Notes: generated by a model not told the origin, from the letters alone. A stretch of 64,000 nucleotides of DNA from an uncultured Veillonellaceae bacterium (GCA_900316275.1 ONCF01000068.1:21991-85990), one strand, 5' to 3'; counted from the stretch's first letter, positions 43,176 through 53,918 are shown. A program made the numbers and translations.

Positions 43176-45572
43176 TTAGTCTTCCTGTGCTAAATCTATA
43201 ATGTCATTGCTGGAATAATCTTCAAGGATAATATTGTCAAGATTGCCGATAAAGGAAACCCGTATATAGTTGGGGTAGCTCACTGCCAGCCCCTGGACCT
43301 GCTCACGGAAGGTCTTCAAATCGATGCCATAAATATCATGCGGCGAAACGCCCTGCGCGTCTGGATTGTTATGCGCGTTGGCGAGTTCCGTAAAGGTAAA
43401 AGACTTCTTACCCACATGCTCAGCATAAAGATACAGCGCATACAAGAGCGCTACAGCATGAGGATAGTCCCACCCCTCACGAATATAGGAATACGTATTA
43501 CTAGTCAGTTCGATGGGTATCCCCTGCTTTAAATACGCACCGATAGGCGACATACGAAGCGTCTCTGCTAAGGCCGTAATGGCATTTTCCCTTGTTGATT
43601 TAGAATAACTTTCACCAATCATAACTACAAGGTCGCCTTTTTCATATGTTGATCCGACCTCTGAATTAAGGCAATACCAACGTGAAATAACAGAATTATA
43701 GCAAAGATTAGCCCAAATTATTGCCCATGTAAACGGATTATATGCCCCAAGTGGTACTATCTTTTCAAATAGTACAGTTGTTACCATACTCTTGTCTTTA
43801 TTGATAGCTAATAGCCCACTCTCTTTCAACCACGCCTTTAATCCTTCGTATTGCCTGTTACCAAGGACCCCCATTGAAAAACATGAAATACCGTCGCTCA
43901 TATAATGTTCAAGCCATGCCTGCCTAAACCCAAAATGTTGGTATGGATTCATTCCCTTCATATTCATAGAATCTGCTCCTCCTGTAATACTTAATGAGTG
44001 CGCAAGCATACAACTTTTTGCAGAAAATGTTAAGCAATTGTAACAGTGTACGCACGTAGATTCACGTATTAATATTTTACCATTTTCCTGTATGGTGAAT
44101 GCTCCAGTTGGGCACTGAACCATACAGGCTTTGCATCCATCACAATAAGCTACTTTATAGGCTATGCCTCTTAAATGACTAATAACAAATCTATCCATCA
44201 AGGAAAATGGCGTATATGAAACTTCAGTTCGACTGTTAAACGTTTTAATAGCATAGGAGAAAGTTATATTACCTATTTTTTGTACACCTGTATCTCCGCT
44301 CTGTTCAACAATTGTCCCTAATAGCGGCGAAACATCATTCCACGATTGCTTCATGCCTTCTATAGAAAAAATTATTGCATTATTCTTGATTTGTTCCTTG
44401 ACTCTATTTCCGCCATTAGGAAGCCCACGGCCTCCCATGCGAGCTTTCCAGCCACCATTTTCAATATACTTGGCAACTTCAGATTTTATTTTTGTCCTTT
44501 TTGCATATTGCTCAACTTTATTCAATAGAGGTCGCATTTCATTCTCGTAGTAATGATTAGCAATGCCGTCCCACCAATTCGATGACATCGGACAAACCAT
44601 ACAACCAACGCGAAAAAGTCCCATGCGATAAGCGTCATTAAATAGAAGACCTTTACGTAACAAATGACAATATACTTCCGCTGTGTTCCATTTATGAATA
44701 GGACTGGCGTTAATCTGACTTATGTTTTTTGCGCCAATACTCACATCATCATATTTGGCTCTACGTGTACTTTCTTCTGCACGAACTCCATCAAAAACAA
44801 CCGCTTTTGCATTATAATTTTTAGTCAAAGCTCTTAGCTTAAGTATCGTCGGAACAGATTTATGTACGGTGCAACACCAGCGCATACGTCTGCCTGGAGG
44901 CCCAAACTCATCCCAAGTCTCCTCTGGCTCCATATGGCACTTTGCTTCTTCAAACCGTAATTGTGGCCAGTGTGCCTTCGCCTTTTCTACAGCCTTCAAT
45001 GTATCTGACAATTCCATGCCTGTATTGCTGAAAACGACGTAAAAATCACTGGGGGCGAGGGCTTTTGCCATTAGGTCTAGCAACACAAGTGAGTCCTTAC
45101 CACCAGAGAAAGCACAGACAAAGGAAAATCCCTGCTGCTGGTATTTAGCATGCTGCTCCTGAATAAAATTAACCGCTTTTTGTTCAAGGTTCGTCATCAA
45201 GGAACGATTTATTTCGTATAGTCTGTCTACATCCACTGGCTGAAGCTTGAGTCGCTCTTCCGTCAAAAGTTTAATCGTAGGTTTCGTATAAAAACCACCG
45301 CCCTGCGCCTCGGCTACTGGCTTACCGTTCAAGACATAGCGACGCACGCCTTCAGCCCAAAGCAACGGCGCGTCTGTATTCTTCGGATAATCCCAATACG
45401 CGTCCATACCAAAGAAATCCAGTTCCTCATGAAATACTGGCCGGATTTCCTTATGTATCCTAACATTAATCGTCAGCCGATAAACGCCATATTCATTTGT
45501 CCACTCATATCCATACAAGGCTGCACTTGCTCCTTCTAACTGATGTAATTCCCAAAGCATGACCTCGACCAT
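43176..45572 (-). CDS. brxP: BrxP-like PAPS reductase/sulfurtransferase with ferredoxin and DUF4007-like domains
   Basis: 798 residues. Residues 1-130 are an N-terminal domain. The PP-loop ATP pyrophosphatase domain (about 130-400) has FSGGKDSLVLL at 155-165. Likely Fe-S Cys are C233/C234 (RWCC), C324 and C327 (GCMVCP), as in DndC and archaeal PAPS-reductase-like proteins. A bacterial ferredoxin insert follows: C477, C480, C483, C487 (CDGCKACMVQCP) and C507, C510, C513, C521. The C-terminal 250 residues (WLEHYMSD, GVLGNRQYEGLKAWLKESGL, PFTWAIIW) resemble DUF4007. The layout fits BrxP, the type 4 marker. Start 45572 is not certain (GGGAG only three bases away). Confidence 0.85.
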   Translation of the reverse strand: MVEVMLWELHQLEGASAALYGYEWTNEYGVYRLTINVRIHKEIRPVFHEELDFFGMDAYWDYPKNTDAPLLWAEGVRRYVLNGKPVAEAQGGGFYTKPTIKLLTEERLKLQPVDVDRLYEINRSLMTNLEQKAVNFIQEQHAKYQQQGFSFVCAFSGGKDSLVLLDLMAKALAPSDFYVVFSNTGMELSDTLKAVEKAKAHWPQLRFEEAKCHMEPEETWDEFGPPGRRMRWCCTVHKSVPTILKLRALTKNYNAKAVVFDGVRAEESTRRAKYDDVSIGAKNISQINASPIHKWNTAEVYCHLLRKGLLFNDAYRMGLFRVGCMVCPMSSNWWDGIANHYYENEMRPLLNKVEQYAKRTKIKSEVAKYIENGGWKARMGGRGLPNGGNRVKEQIKNNAIIFSIEGMKQSWNDVSPLLGTIVEQSGDTGVQKIGNITFSYAIKTFNSRTEVSYTPFSLMDRFVISHLRGIAYKVAYCDGCKACMVQCPTGAFTIQENGKILIRESTCVHCYNCLTFSAKSCMLAHSLSITGGADSMNMKGMNPYQHFGFRQAWLEHYMSDGISCFSMGVLGNRQYEGLKAWLKESGLLAINKDKSMVTTVLFEKIVPLGAYNPFTWAIIWANLCYNSVISRWYCLNSEVGSTYEKGDLVVMIGESYSKSTRENAITALAETLRMSPIGAYLKQGIPIELTSNTYSYIREGWDYPHAVALLYALYLYAEHVGKKSFTFTELANAHNNPDAQGVSPHDIYGIDLKTFREQVQGLAVSYPNYIRVSFIGNLDNIILEDYSSNDIIDLAQED

Positions 45573-45608
45573 AGTCTCCCGGCTTGAGGTACGATTTTAG
45601 GTTGTATA

Positions 45609-46706
45609 TTACTTGATTTTAATGCTGACATGCGTCCCGCTGGCATCCCAGGCGAATCTTCCATCCTGTTTAAGTGCTTTGGGCATGTTATAAATTAGCT
45701 CATTGCCTTGAACAATGCCCGCCTCCGCGAGTTTGCTGCGTAGCTCCTCCGCCTCAAAATTGCGCTGTTCGATTGCGTTATCCAGCAACCACGTTACCAC
45801 CACATCACCAAAGTCCTGAATCATGCTGTCGCCTGTAACTAACATGGCATGAAGCGTATCCAGATTTTGGCCATTCAACGCGGGGATAGTTCGTGCGTTC
45901 AACTGTTGGCTATAGCAGCGCAAGACGCTCTGCAATAATAGTGGTGTCCACAGCCTACCGCCTGGTAACGCAGGAAGCTGCTCCAACCATGCAGGCGGCA
46001 GTTTACGCAAAATAATATGACCACCGACCTCTGCCAACAATGCTCCCAAAGCCTCTTTGATAGTATGTATCCAAGCAAGATTTATATGCATGCTATCTGC
46101 ATACATGAATGTGCCGCTCTCATAGTAAAAAAAGATGGGCTCATTGGGGACACGCATCTGCATGCGTAGATTTCCTGTTCCCAAGCAAATACTGTCAAGA
46201 TAATTTTCCAGTGCGGAGAACGTGAACACGCCGCCCTGATCCTCGGCATATTTTCTGTAAACATCAAGATTCGAAGTGATGTTATTCTCCAAACTTGAGA
46301 TATGCGACTTGCTAAAAAATCTGTAATGCCTGCCATGATAGCCCACCTTGTCGAACAGGTGCTGCGCTATATCATAAACGAGACGTTCCTCGTTTACGTC
46401 ATTGTCATTAAGGAACATCCCCATTTCCACTTTCGCATACTCATAGAGTTGCTTGGAGGAAACATATCCGTCATTCTTTTGCATCAACTTACTAAGGATG
46501 CCCTCCAACAGGTCAGCGCCATCTTCCCAATCTATAAAGGCGTCTTGGTGGACCAACCTGCCATCCAGGTCGACAATATGCATCGATTCCGCAACCAACA
46601 CTTTGGCAGCATGTATGGTAATGCCCAGTTTCTCTTTTAAGGTTCCATACGACATGCCATTTAGGTCAGCTTCTAATATAATCTGTTTGACTCGTCCCTG
46701 TTCCAT
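45609..46706 (-). CDS. First gene of the BREX island, unknown function
   Basis: 365 residues from the ATG at 46706 (GAGG eight bases upstream); a TTG at 46733 has poor spacing. I do not recognise the family. The N-terminal 60 residues (VKQIILEADLNGMSYGTLKEKLGITIHAAKVLV, split by a turn) look like a winged helix-turn-helix. A second helical repeat of similar kind may lie at about 80-140. The C-terminal 70 residues (FEAEELRSKLAEAGI, then MPKALKQDGRFAWD) look like another winged helix. It is acidic overall and has no membrane segment. As first gene of the operon it could be a regulator or a DNA-binding specificity subunit. Confidence 0.75.
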   Translation of the reverse strand: MEQGRVKQIILEADLNGMSYGTLKEKLGITIHAAKVLVAESMHIVDLDGRLVHQDAFIDWEDGADLLEGILSKLMQKNDGYVSSKQLYEYAKVEMGMFLNDNDVNEERLVYDIAQHLFDKVGYHGRHYRFFSKSHISSLENNITSNLDVYRKYAEDQGGVFTFSALENYLDSICLGTGNLRMQMRVPNEPIFFYYESGTFMYADSMHINLAWIHTIKEALGALLAEVGGHIILRKLPPAWLEQLPALPGGRLWTPLLLQSVLRCYSQQLNARTIPALNGQNLDTLHAMLVTGDSMIQDFGDVVVTWLLDNAIEQRNFEAEELRSKLAEAGIVQGNELIYNMPKALKQDGRFAWDASGTHVSIKIK

Positions 46707-47119
46707 TCTCACTGCCTCGCGTCCTGCGTACAATTCCTCCTACACTCACTACACTCAGCCATATGGCTGTATCCCGACAGCTGCGCGTTTGCCTTGATAT
46801 AATGCGTTACATAGCTATTCATGCTGCATATACTACACAAATTTTAATATTCTCCATTTATACTAGATATTCCTGCCTGATACCATAAATTTATAAAAGC
46901 CTATAGTAAAATCATCCAACTACAAGGGTATTCCCAGCACAGGCTACCTTTTGCACACGAAAAGGCGGCCCCGTCAAGGAACCACCTTACATAGATGGAA
47001 CCCCATTTTACCAGCGGACACTACACGCCCACTATATCTATATCATTAGTCTCGCACTGTATCTGCCTGTCACCAACAGGCCATCTGCTCGTCCAGCGCC
47101 CGCACAAACAGATTGGATG
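46707..47119. other. Intergenic region upstream of the BREX operon
   Basis: 413 bases, AT-rich, without a full gene. It must hold the BREX promoter. A candidate on the minus strand is TTGTGT, 17 bases, TAGCTA in the 46810-46850 area, which is weak. A G.U-tolerant inverted repeat (46962-46968 with 46982-46988) may be a terminator after the Rpn gene. A fragment of a second Rpn gene lies at 47070-47123. Confidence 0.45.
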
Positions 47120-47123
47120 TCAG
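47070..47123 (-). pseudogene. Fragment of a second Rpn-family gene
   Basis: In a different frame from the Rpn gene above it, minus-strand codons read TSNLFVRALDEQMACW and stop. This resembles GANPLIRAMDERVHAVK within the intact Rpn protein. Only about 17 codons remain. It suggests a tandem copy or recombination scar. Confidence 0.4.
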
Positions 47124-47977
47124 AGTTGCGCCAAGATAGCCTTCCTATCTGCCGCAGGTACATTCAGCAAATCCATCGCCTTAGACGCTTCGCAAGGCAG
47201 GGATTGCATCAGTGAGCGAATATTTTCCAACAAGTTTTGCATGCGTCCTTTCACCTCGCCGCGCGCTTCGCCCTCGACCAACCCTTCTGCTTTGCCTTCT
47301 TCCCGGCCAGCTTTACGCGCATCGCGCAAGTGCAGTTCGTATGTCATATAGCTCATCCTCTCATTTTCGTCACGCTTGACCGCGTGTACTCGCTCGTCCA
47401 TCGCCCGGATCAACGGATTGGCGCCGATGATGCCGCTGTTCACGTAGTCCATAAACGCCTGCAACTGTGGCGAGATGCCGTCACCAGTGCCGTGCGTGTT
47501 CAAGACTATTTTGACTGCGCCATCCTCCAAATGCAACTCCGCATCACGGCGGCAGGTATTCTCGAACCAATACAGATGCCAGCCCCTACCAAATGGGTCA
47601 AACGGGCAGATAAAGATAACGAGTGTCTGCCGTAGCTCGGCAAAGTCGCGTCCCTGCGCCAGTATCTGCGCGTCTATCTGCGACTGGTAGTAGCGTAGGC
47701 GTTGTGGCAGGGCGTCCCCTTCCTCGTTGCGCACCTGCATCTCCACATCGTAGATGGTATGTGCTTCGTCCTCCACGTATACATCGAGCCGCACGCCCCG
47801 GCTCGTATAGCCTGCCTTGAGCGACAGCTCCTCCGCCAAATAGCGAATGTCACGGATTGGCTGGTTCAGGATGGCCTCTAGCACACCTTTGCACAACTGC
47901 TTGTCCTGCATGACCGCCTTGAACATGAAATCATCCTGTATGGTCAGGTCTTCCCAAGCTTTGATAGTATAGGGCAT
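47120..47977 (-). CDS. Rpn family PD-(D/E)XK nuclease (recombination-promoting)
   Basis: 285 residues. DDFMFKAVMQDKQLCKGVLE opens the domain. RLDVYVEDEAHTIYDVEMQV supplies the D...ExQ nuclease motif, followed by LPQRLRYYQSQIDAQIL. The C-terminus has a charged GREEGKAEGLVEGEARGEVK repeat typical of the family. Such genes behave as mobile, lineage-expanded elements and act as endonucleases that raise recombination. It lies between lon and the BREX operon, so it could mark the edge of the island. AGGAAAAGG precedes the ATG. Confidence 0.87.
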   Translation of the reverse strand: MPYTIKAWEDLTIQDDFMFKAVMQDKQLCKGVLEAILNQPIRDIRYLAEELSLKAGYTSRGVRLDVYVEDEAHTIYDVEMQVRNEEGDALPQRLRYYQSQIDAQILAQGRDFAELRQTLVIFICPFDPFGRGWHLYWFENTCRRDAELHLEDGAVKIVLNTHGTGDGISPQLQAFMDYVNSGIIGANPLIRAMDERVHAVKRDENERMSYMTYELHLRDARKAGREEGKAEGLVEGEARGEVKGRMQNLLENIRSLMQSLPCEASKAMDLLNVPAADRKAILAQL

Positions 47978-48165
47978 ATTCCTTTTCCTCTCTATTTTAC
48001 CTATTTACGTGATGAAAAACAAGAGGGCCTGGCTTGCCTTGACTGTTAGCCGCTGGTCATAAGTCTACAAGTTTTATTCATCACTGTCTACTACCATAGC
48101 ACAGTGTGTTGTATATTGCAATAAAACAAACGGATTTTTAGAACGAGATTTTCTACAAAATAAAT

Positions 48166-48199
48166 GGCAGGCGTTACGCTGATTGGCATAACGTCTGCC
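48166..48199 (-). terminator. Terminator after lon
   Basis: GGCAGGCGTTA (48166-48176) pairs with TAACGTCTGCC (48189-48199), with one G.T pair. T-rich on both sides. It separates lon from the downstream Rpn/BREX block. Confidence 0.7.
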
Positions 48200-48249
48200 T
48201 ATTTTATTACGCATCAAAATTCACACTACTAAAAAATCTCCACACTGCC

Positions 48250-50562
48250 TCAAATCAGCGCGATGCGCAGGACTTCGTCCATGGTTTTCACGGGCTTGAA
48301 GGTCAGCTTCGCGCGGACGGGGGCGGGGATTTCTTCGATGTCGCGCTCGTTTTTCTCGGGCAGGATGATGGTCTTCATGCCCTCGCGGTAGGCCGCAAGG
48401 ACTTTTTCCTTCAGGCCGCCGATGGGCAGGACAGTGCCACGCAGGGTGATTTCGCCCGTCATGGCGACGTCGCTGCGCACTTTGCGCTGCGTGAGCGCCG
48501 AAATCATGCACGTGGCCATCGTGATGCCGGCCGAGGGGCCGTCCTTGGGGATGGCGCCCTCGGGCAGGTGAATGTGGATGTCCTCTTTCTCGTAGAAATC
48601 ATCCGGCAGCTGCAGCTCCTTGGCCCGGCTGCGCACGTAGCTCATACCGGCCTGGGCTGACTCCTGCATGACATCGCCGAGCTGGCCCGTGAGGATGAGC
48701 TTGCCCTTGCCGGGCAGCACCGTGGCCTCGACGGGCAGGATGGTGCCGCCGACCTCCGTCCAGGCCATGCCCGTGACGAGGCCGACCTCGGGCTGTTTGT
48801 CCGCATGCGTGTCGAGATACTTCACCTTGCCGAGGAAGTCCGTGAGATTCTTTTTCGTCACGCGGATAGGCACCTCGGCGCCCTCGACGATACGGCGCGC
48901 CGCCTTGCGGCAGAGTTTGCCGATGAGGCGCTCGAGCTCGCGCACGCCCGCCTCGCGCGTGTATTCCTGGATGATGACGGGGAACACGCCCGGCGCGATA
49001 CGGATATCCGCCGCCTTGAGCCCGTTCTGTTCGCGCTGGCGGCACACAAGGTGGCGTTTGGCGATTTCCACCTTTTCGTACTCCGTGTAGCTGGAGAGCT
49101 CGATAATCTCCATGCGGTCTCTGAGCGGCCCCGGGATATTGCCGAGGTTGTTCGCGGTCACGACCCAGAGCACCTGCGAGAGGTCAAACGGCACGTCGAG
49201 GTAGTGGTCGCGGAACGTCTGGTTCTGCTCGGGGTCGAGGATTTCCAACATGGCCGACGTCGCATCACCGCGATAGGACGAGCCCATTTTGTCGATTTCA
49301 TCGAGCAGAAACACGGGATTGTTCACGCCTGCGTCGCGCAGCGCCGTGATGATGCGGCCCGGCAGCGAGCCCACGTACGTGCGACGATGACCCCGGAGCT
49401 CCGTCTCATCCCCCACGCCGCCGAGCGAGGCGCGCACGAATTTGCGCCCCATGGCCTGCGCGATGGAGGTCGCGAGTGACGTCTTGCCGACGCCCGGCGG
49501 GCCCACGAGGCAGAGGATAGGCGATTTCTTGTCCGGCGCGAGCTGGCGCACGGCAAGGAAATCGAGGATACGGTCCTTGACCTTGTCGAGGCCGTAGTGC
49601 TCCTTGTCGAGGATTTTCTTGGCCTGCGTCACATTGAGCACGTCCTGCGTGCTCTTGCGCCACGGCAGCTCGAGCAGCCACTCGATATACGTGCGGCTGA
49701 CCTCGGCGTCAGCGCTCTGGCGCGACGCGCTCTGCAGACGGTGCACCTCACGCGTGACCGCCTCCTGCACCTCATCAGGGTAGTCCCCGTCCTGCAACTG
49801 CTTCAGGTAGTCCTCCGCCACGGCGTCCGGGCTGTTGTCATCGCCCAGTTCCTCGCGGATGGTCTGAATTTTCGTGCGCAGATAGTACTCTTTCTGCGTC
49901 TTTTCCATCTTATGCGTGGCCTTTTTATCGATTTCGCGCTCGAGGCGCAGCAGCTGCAGCTCGCGCGTCATCTGGTCGTAGAGCGCCACGAGCCTATCCT
50001 GCAGGTCGATGCAGCTGAGGAAATGCTGCTTTTCACTGAAACGCAAATTCAAATGGCTGATGATGAGGTCGGCGAGCCGGCCCGCATCGTCGAGGATGGC
50101 CACGGAGACCATAGCCTCCGGCGGCATCTTCTTCGTCAGCTTGACCCAGCGCTCGAACTTGTCCACGATGCCGTGCATGAGCGCCTCGGCACGCTGGGAT
50201 TTGTCCTCGACATCGGGGCAGATGAGCGTCTCGACCTCGAGATAATCCTCGCGCGCTGTGCCGCCGAGGATGCGGCAGCGTTCCAGGCCCTCCACGAGCA
50301 CGCGCATCGTGCCATCCGGCAGCTTCGCCGCCTGACGCACGGTCACGAGTGTGCCCACATCGTAGAGGTCCGCGGCCGTCGGGTCATCCTTTTCCTCGTC
50401 GCGCTGCGCGGCCACCACGAGCTCGCGCTCCTCGGTGTCCAGCACGGCCTCGATAGCCGCGACGGAGCGGTCGCGCCCCACGTCGAGATTTACCATCATA
50501 TAAGGGAATACTACCACACCGCGCAGCGGCAGCAGTGGCAATGTGCGCAGGTCTTCAGCCAT
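48250..50562 (-). CDS. lon: ATP-dependent protease LonA
   Basis: 770 residues, standard LonA length. N-terminal LON substrate domain ([15 protein letters not shown]), coiled linker, AAA+ core with Walker [10 protein letters not shown] and Walker [10 protein letters not shown], and protease domain with the catalytic Ser in [10 protein letters not shown] (about residue 677) and Lys in [14 protein letters not shown] (about 720). Degrades damaged and regulatory proteins. It follows clpX after a terminator, so it has its own promoter. Confidence 0.97.
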   Translation of the reverse strand: MAEDLRTLPLLPLRGVVVFPYMMVNLDVGRDRSVAAIEAVLDTEERELVVAAQRDEEKDDPTAADLYDVGTLVTVRQAAKLPDGTMRVLVEGLERCRILGGTAREDYLEVETLICPDVEDKSQRAEALMHGIVDKFERWVKLTKKMPPEAMVSVAILDDAGRLADLIISHLNLRFSEKQHFLSCIDLQDRLVALYDQMTRELQLLRLEREIDKKATHKMEKTQKEYYLRTKIQTIREELGDDNSPDAVAEDYLKQLQDGDYPDEVQEAVTREVHRLQSASRQSADAEVSRTYIEWLLELPWRKSTQDVLNVTQAKKILDKEHYGLDKVKDRILDFLAVRQLAPDKKSPILCLVGPPGVGKTSLATSIAQAMGRKFVRASLGGVGDETELRGHRRTYVGSLPGRIITALRDAGVNNPVFLLDEIDKMGSSYRGDATSAMLEILDPEQNQTFRDHYLDVPFDLSQVLWVVTANNLGNIPGPLRDRMEIIELSSYTEYEKVEIAKRHLVCRQREQNGLKAADIRIAPGVFPVIIQEYTREAGVRELERLIGKLCRKAARRIVEGAEVPIRVTKKNLTDFLGKVKYLDTHADKQPEVGLVTGMAWTEVGGTILPVEATVLPGKGKLILTGQLGDVMQESAQAGMSYVRSRAKELQLPDDFYEKEDIHIHLPEGAIPKDGPSAGITMATCMISALTQRKVRSDVAMTGEITLRGTVLPIGGLKEKVLAAYREGMKTIILPEKNERDIEEIPAPVRAKLTFKPVKTMDEVLRIALI

Positions 50563-50614
50563 GGCTTTCCCCTCCTTCTTTATCTACAAGCCTGTCTGGT
50601 TCCTGTTGCGACAA

Positions 50615-50638
50615 AAGGCGCTGCCTAGGCAGCGCCTT
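50615..50638 (-). terminator. Rho-independent terminator between clpX and lon
   Basis: AAGGCGCTGCC-TA-GGCAGCGCCTT is a perfect 12-bp palindrome. On the minus strand it is followed by TTGTC. It ends the tig-clpP-clpX transcript. Confidence 0.75.
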
Positions 50639-50658
50639 GTCATAACCCTGAAATCAGC

Positions 50659-51924
<1,266 letters not shown>

Positions 51925-51935
51925 GACCTCACCTC

Positions 51936-52595
51936 TCAGCCTTTGTCTGTCTTGTCGGCTTTGTCAGCTTTCTCTGCCTTCTCCGTTTTCTTGCTGCCCT
52001 TCCTGGCGGCAGCGGCCTGACGCGTGATGACCTCATCGATGAGACCGTAGGCTTTCGCCTCGTCGGCCGTCATGAAGTTGTCGCGCTCCGTGTCCTCCAC
52101 AATCTGCTCGCGTTCCTTGCCCGTCGTCGTCGTGAGGATGTCGTTGATGACCTCGCGGATGCGCATGATTTCGCGCGCCTGAATCTGGATGTCCGTCGAC
52201 TGGCCCTGCGCCCCGCCGAGCGGCTGGTGAATCATGATGCGGGCGAGCGGCAGCGCATAGCGCTTGCCCTTCGCGCCCGCCGTGAGCAGCAGCGCGCCCA
52301 TGCTGGCCGCCTGGCCGATGCAGATGGTCGACACATCCGGCTTGATATACTGCATGGTATCGTAGATGGCGAGCCCCGCCGTCACCACACCGCCCGGACT
52401 GTTGATATACAGATAGATATCTTTGTCCGGATCCTCCGACTCCAGGAACAGGAGCTGGGCCACGACCGTATTGGCGACGGCGTCGTCAATGGGACCGCCC
52501 AGGAAGATGATGCGGTCTTTGAGCAGGCGGGAGTAAATATCATACGCCCGCTCGCCCTGGTTGGACCGCTCTACGACCATAGGTACATAACTCAT
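51936..52595 (-). CDS. clpP: ClpP protease subunit with an extended Lys-rich tail
   Basis: 219 residues. Catalytic triad S98 ([10 protein letters not shown]), H123 (IMIHQPLGG) and D172 (DTERDNFM). The start [20 protein letters not shown] is the usual mature opening, with little or no propeptide. The chain continues about 25 residues past the normal end as a tail of Ala, Lys, Glu and Asp ([20 protein letters not shown]), which is unusual for ClpP. Operon with tig upstream and clpX downstream. Confidence 0.97.
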   Translation of the reverse strand: MSYVPMVVERSNQGERAYDIYSRLLKDRIIFLGGPIDDAVANTVVAQLLFLESEDPDKDIYLYINSPGGVVTAGLAIYDTMQYIKPDVSTICIGQAASMGALLLTAGAKGKRYALPLARIMIHQPLGGAQGQSTDIQIQAREIMRIREVINDILTTTTGKEREQIVEDTERDNFMTADEAKAYGLIDEVITRQAAAARKGSKKTEKAEKADKADKTDKG

Positions 52596-52625
52596 TATGG
52601 TGTTTCCCCCTATATCAGGGTGTCA

Positions 52626-53918
52626 TTACTCGGCGATGTTGTCGATGATGAACTGCGCCGTCTTCTTGCGCAGCACCGAGGCAGCGAGATCGCCGACACG
52701 ACCCTGCTCTTTGATAATCTTGGCGACCTGCTGCGGCGTAGCACCGTACTGGGCAGCCATGCCTGCGACCTCGAGGTTCAGGTCCTTGTCCTCGACCTTG
52801 ATATTCTCGGCCTTGGCGACCTCCTCGAGCATGAGGTCCGTCTTGACGTTCTTGGCCGCCGTGTCGCGATACTGCTCACGCAGTTTGGCGATGTCCGTGC
52901 CCGCATACTGCAAGTACTGCTCCATCTTCATGCCCTGCGACTCGAGGCGCATGGCCATCTCCTGGATCATGGCCGACACGCGGTTCTCGACCATCACGTC
53001 CGGGATATCGACCGTGATGTTGTCCGTCGCCGTGTCGATGGCGGCGGCGCGCTGCTCGTTCTCCGCCTTGCGCTCCGCGTTCTGCTCGAGGTTCTTGCGG
53101 ATGTCAGCCTTCAGCTCATCCAGCGTCTCGAACTTGCTGACCTTCTTGGCGAGCTCATCGTTCAGCTCCGGCAGCTCTTTGCGCTTGATGCTGTGAATCG
53201 TGCATTTGAACGTAGCGGCCTTGCCCGCGAGCTCCTTCGCATGGTACTCCTCGGGGAACGTGACGTTGACCTCGCGCTCCTCGCCAATCTTCATGCCGAC
53301 GAGCTGCTCCTCGAAACCGGGGATGAAGCTGCCCGAGCCAATCTCCAGCGGATAATCCTTGCCCTTGCCGCCCTCGAAAGCCTCGCCGTTCACAAAGCCC
53401 TCGAAATCGAGCGTCGTGAAATCGCCGTTCTCGACCGTCGCACCCTCCGGGGCGTCGACCTGCTTGCCCTGGCGCTCCTGCAGGGACTTCAGCTGCTTGT
53501 CCACATCATCGTCCGTCACGGCGTCGACCTTTTTCTCGATTTTCAGGCCCTTGTACTCGCCGAGCTTGACCTCCGGACGCGGCGTCACCGTCGCCGTAAA
53601 GACGAGGTCCTTGCCCTCCTCGAGCGTCTTGACATCGATATCCGGGCGCGTCACCGGCTGGATTTTCTGCTCATCGAAAGCCTTATCGAGGGATTTCGGT
53701 GCCAAATCGTAATTAAAGGCATCGTCCAGGACATACTCCTTGCCGAGATGCGTCTCCACGATTTTGCGCGGCGCCTTGCCCTTGCGGAAGCCCGGGATAT
53801 TCACACGGTTGGAGAGACGTTTGCAGGCGCGGTTAATAGCCTTTTCGACCTCTGCTGCTTCGACTTCGATGGTGAGGGTGACCTGCTGGTTCTCGCCGTT
53901 TTCTACCGTTACTTTCAT
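52626..53918 (-). CDS. tig: Trigger factor
   Basis: 430 residues. Ribosome-binding domain with the signature GFRKGKAPRKI near residue 40-50. FKBP-type peptidyl-prolyl isomerase domain about 160-240 (ENGDFTTLDFEGF, YPLEIGSGSFIPGFEEQLVG). Helical C-terminal chaperone domain to the end. The first folding helper that nascent chains meet; first gene of tig-clpP-clpX. Confidence 0.97.
   Translation of the reverse strand: MKVTVENGENQQVTLTIEVEAAEVEKAINRACKRLSNRVNIPGFRKGKAPRKIVETHLGKEYVLDDAFNYDLAPKSLDKAFDEQKIQPVTRPDIDVKTLEEGKDLVFTATVTPRPEVKLGEYKGLKIEKKVDAVTDDDVDKQLKSLQERQGKQVDAPEGATVENGDFTTLDFEGFVNGEAFEGGKGKDYPLEIGSGSFIPGFEEQLVGMKIGEEREVNVTFPEEYHAKELAGKAATFKCTIHSIKRKELPELNDELAKKVSKFETLDELKADIRKNLEQNAERKAENEQRAAAIDTATDNITVDIPDVMVENRVSAMIQEMAMRLESQGMKMEQYLQYAGTDIAKLREQYRDTAAKNVKTDLMLEEVAKAENIKVEDKDLNLEVAGMAAQYGATPQQVAKIIKEQGRVGDLAASVLRKKTAQFIIDNIAE

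Larger units (their letters stand above)
33773..46706 (-). other. BREX type 4-like defence island
   Basis: Seven co-directional, tightly spaced genes: 365-aa unknown, brxP, brxC, pglZ, 65-aa zinc ribbon, brxL and cysteine desulfurase. Gaps are 36, 15, about 17 (or a 1-base overlap), a 4-base overlap, 12 and 9 bases, so one transcript is likely. The block is much less GC-rich than its surroundings: bases 38161-38220 contain 25 G or C of 60, against 46 of 60 at 22261-22320 in smc. It sits between lon and ysxC, which are neighbours in many Firmicutes. The set PAPS-reductase + BrxC + PglZ + BrxL without PglX defines BREX type 4. I see no direct repeats or integrase at the edges. Confidence 0.8.

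Noticed and set aside
33773..46706. Dnd or Ssp phosphorothioation cluster
   Set aside because: The desulfurase and DndC-like BrxP fit, but DndB, DndD, DndE, SspB and SspD are absent, while BrxC and PglZ are present; BREX type 4 explains the set better.
33727..48249. Prophage or integrative element with att sites
   Set aside because: No integrase, no tRNA and no matching direct repeats were found at either edge.
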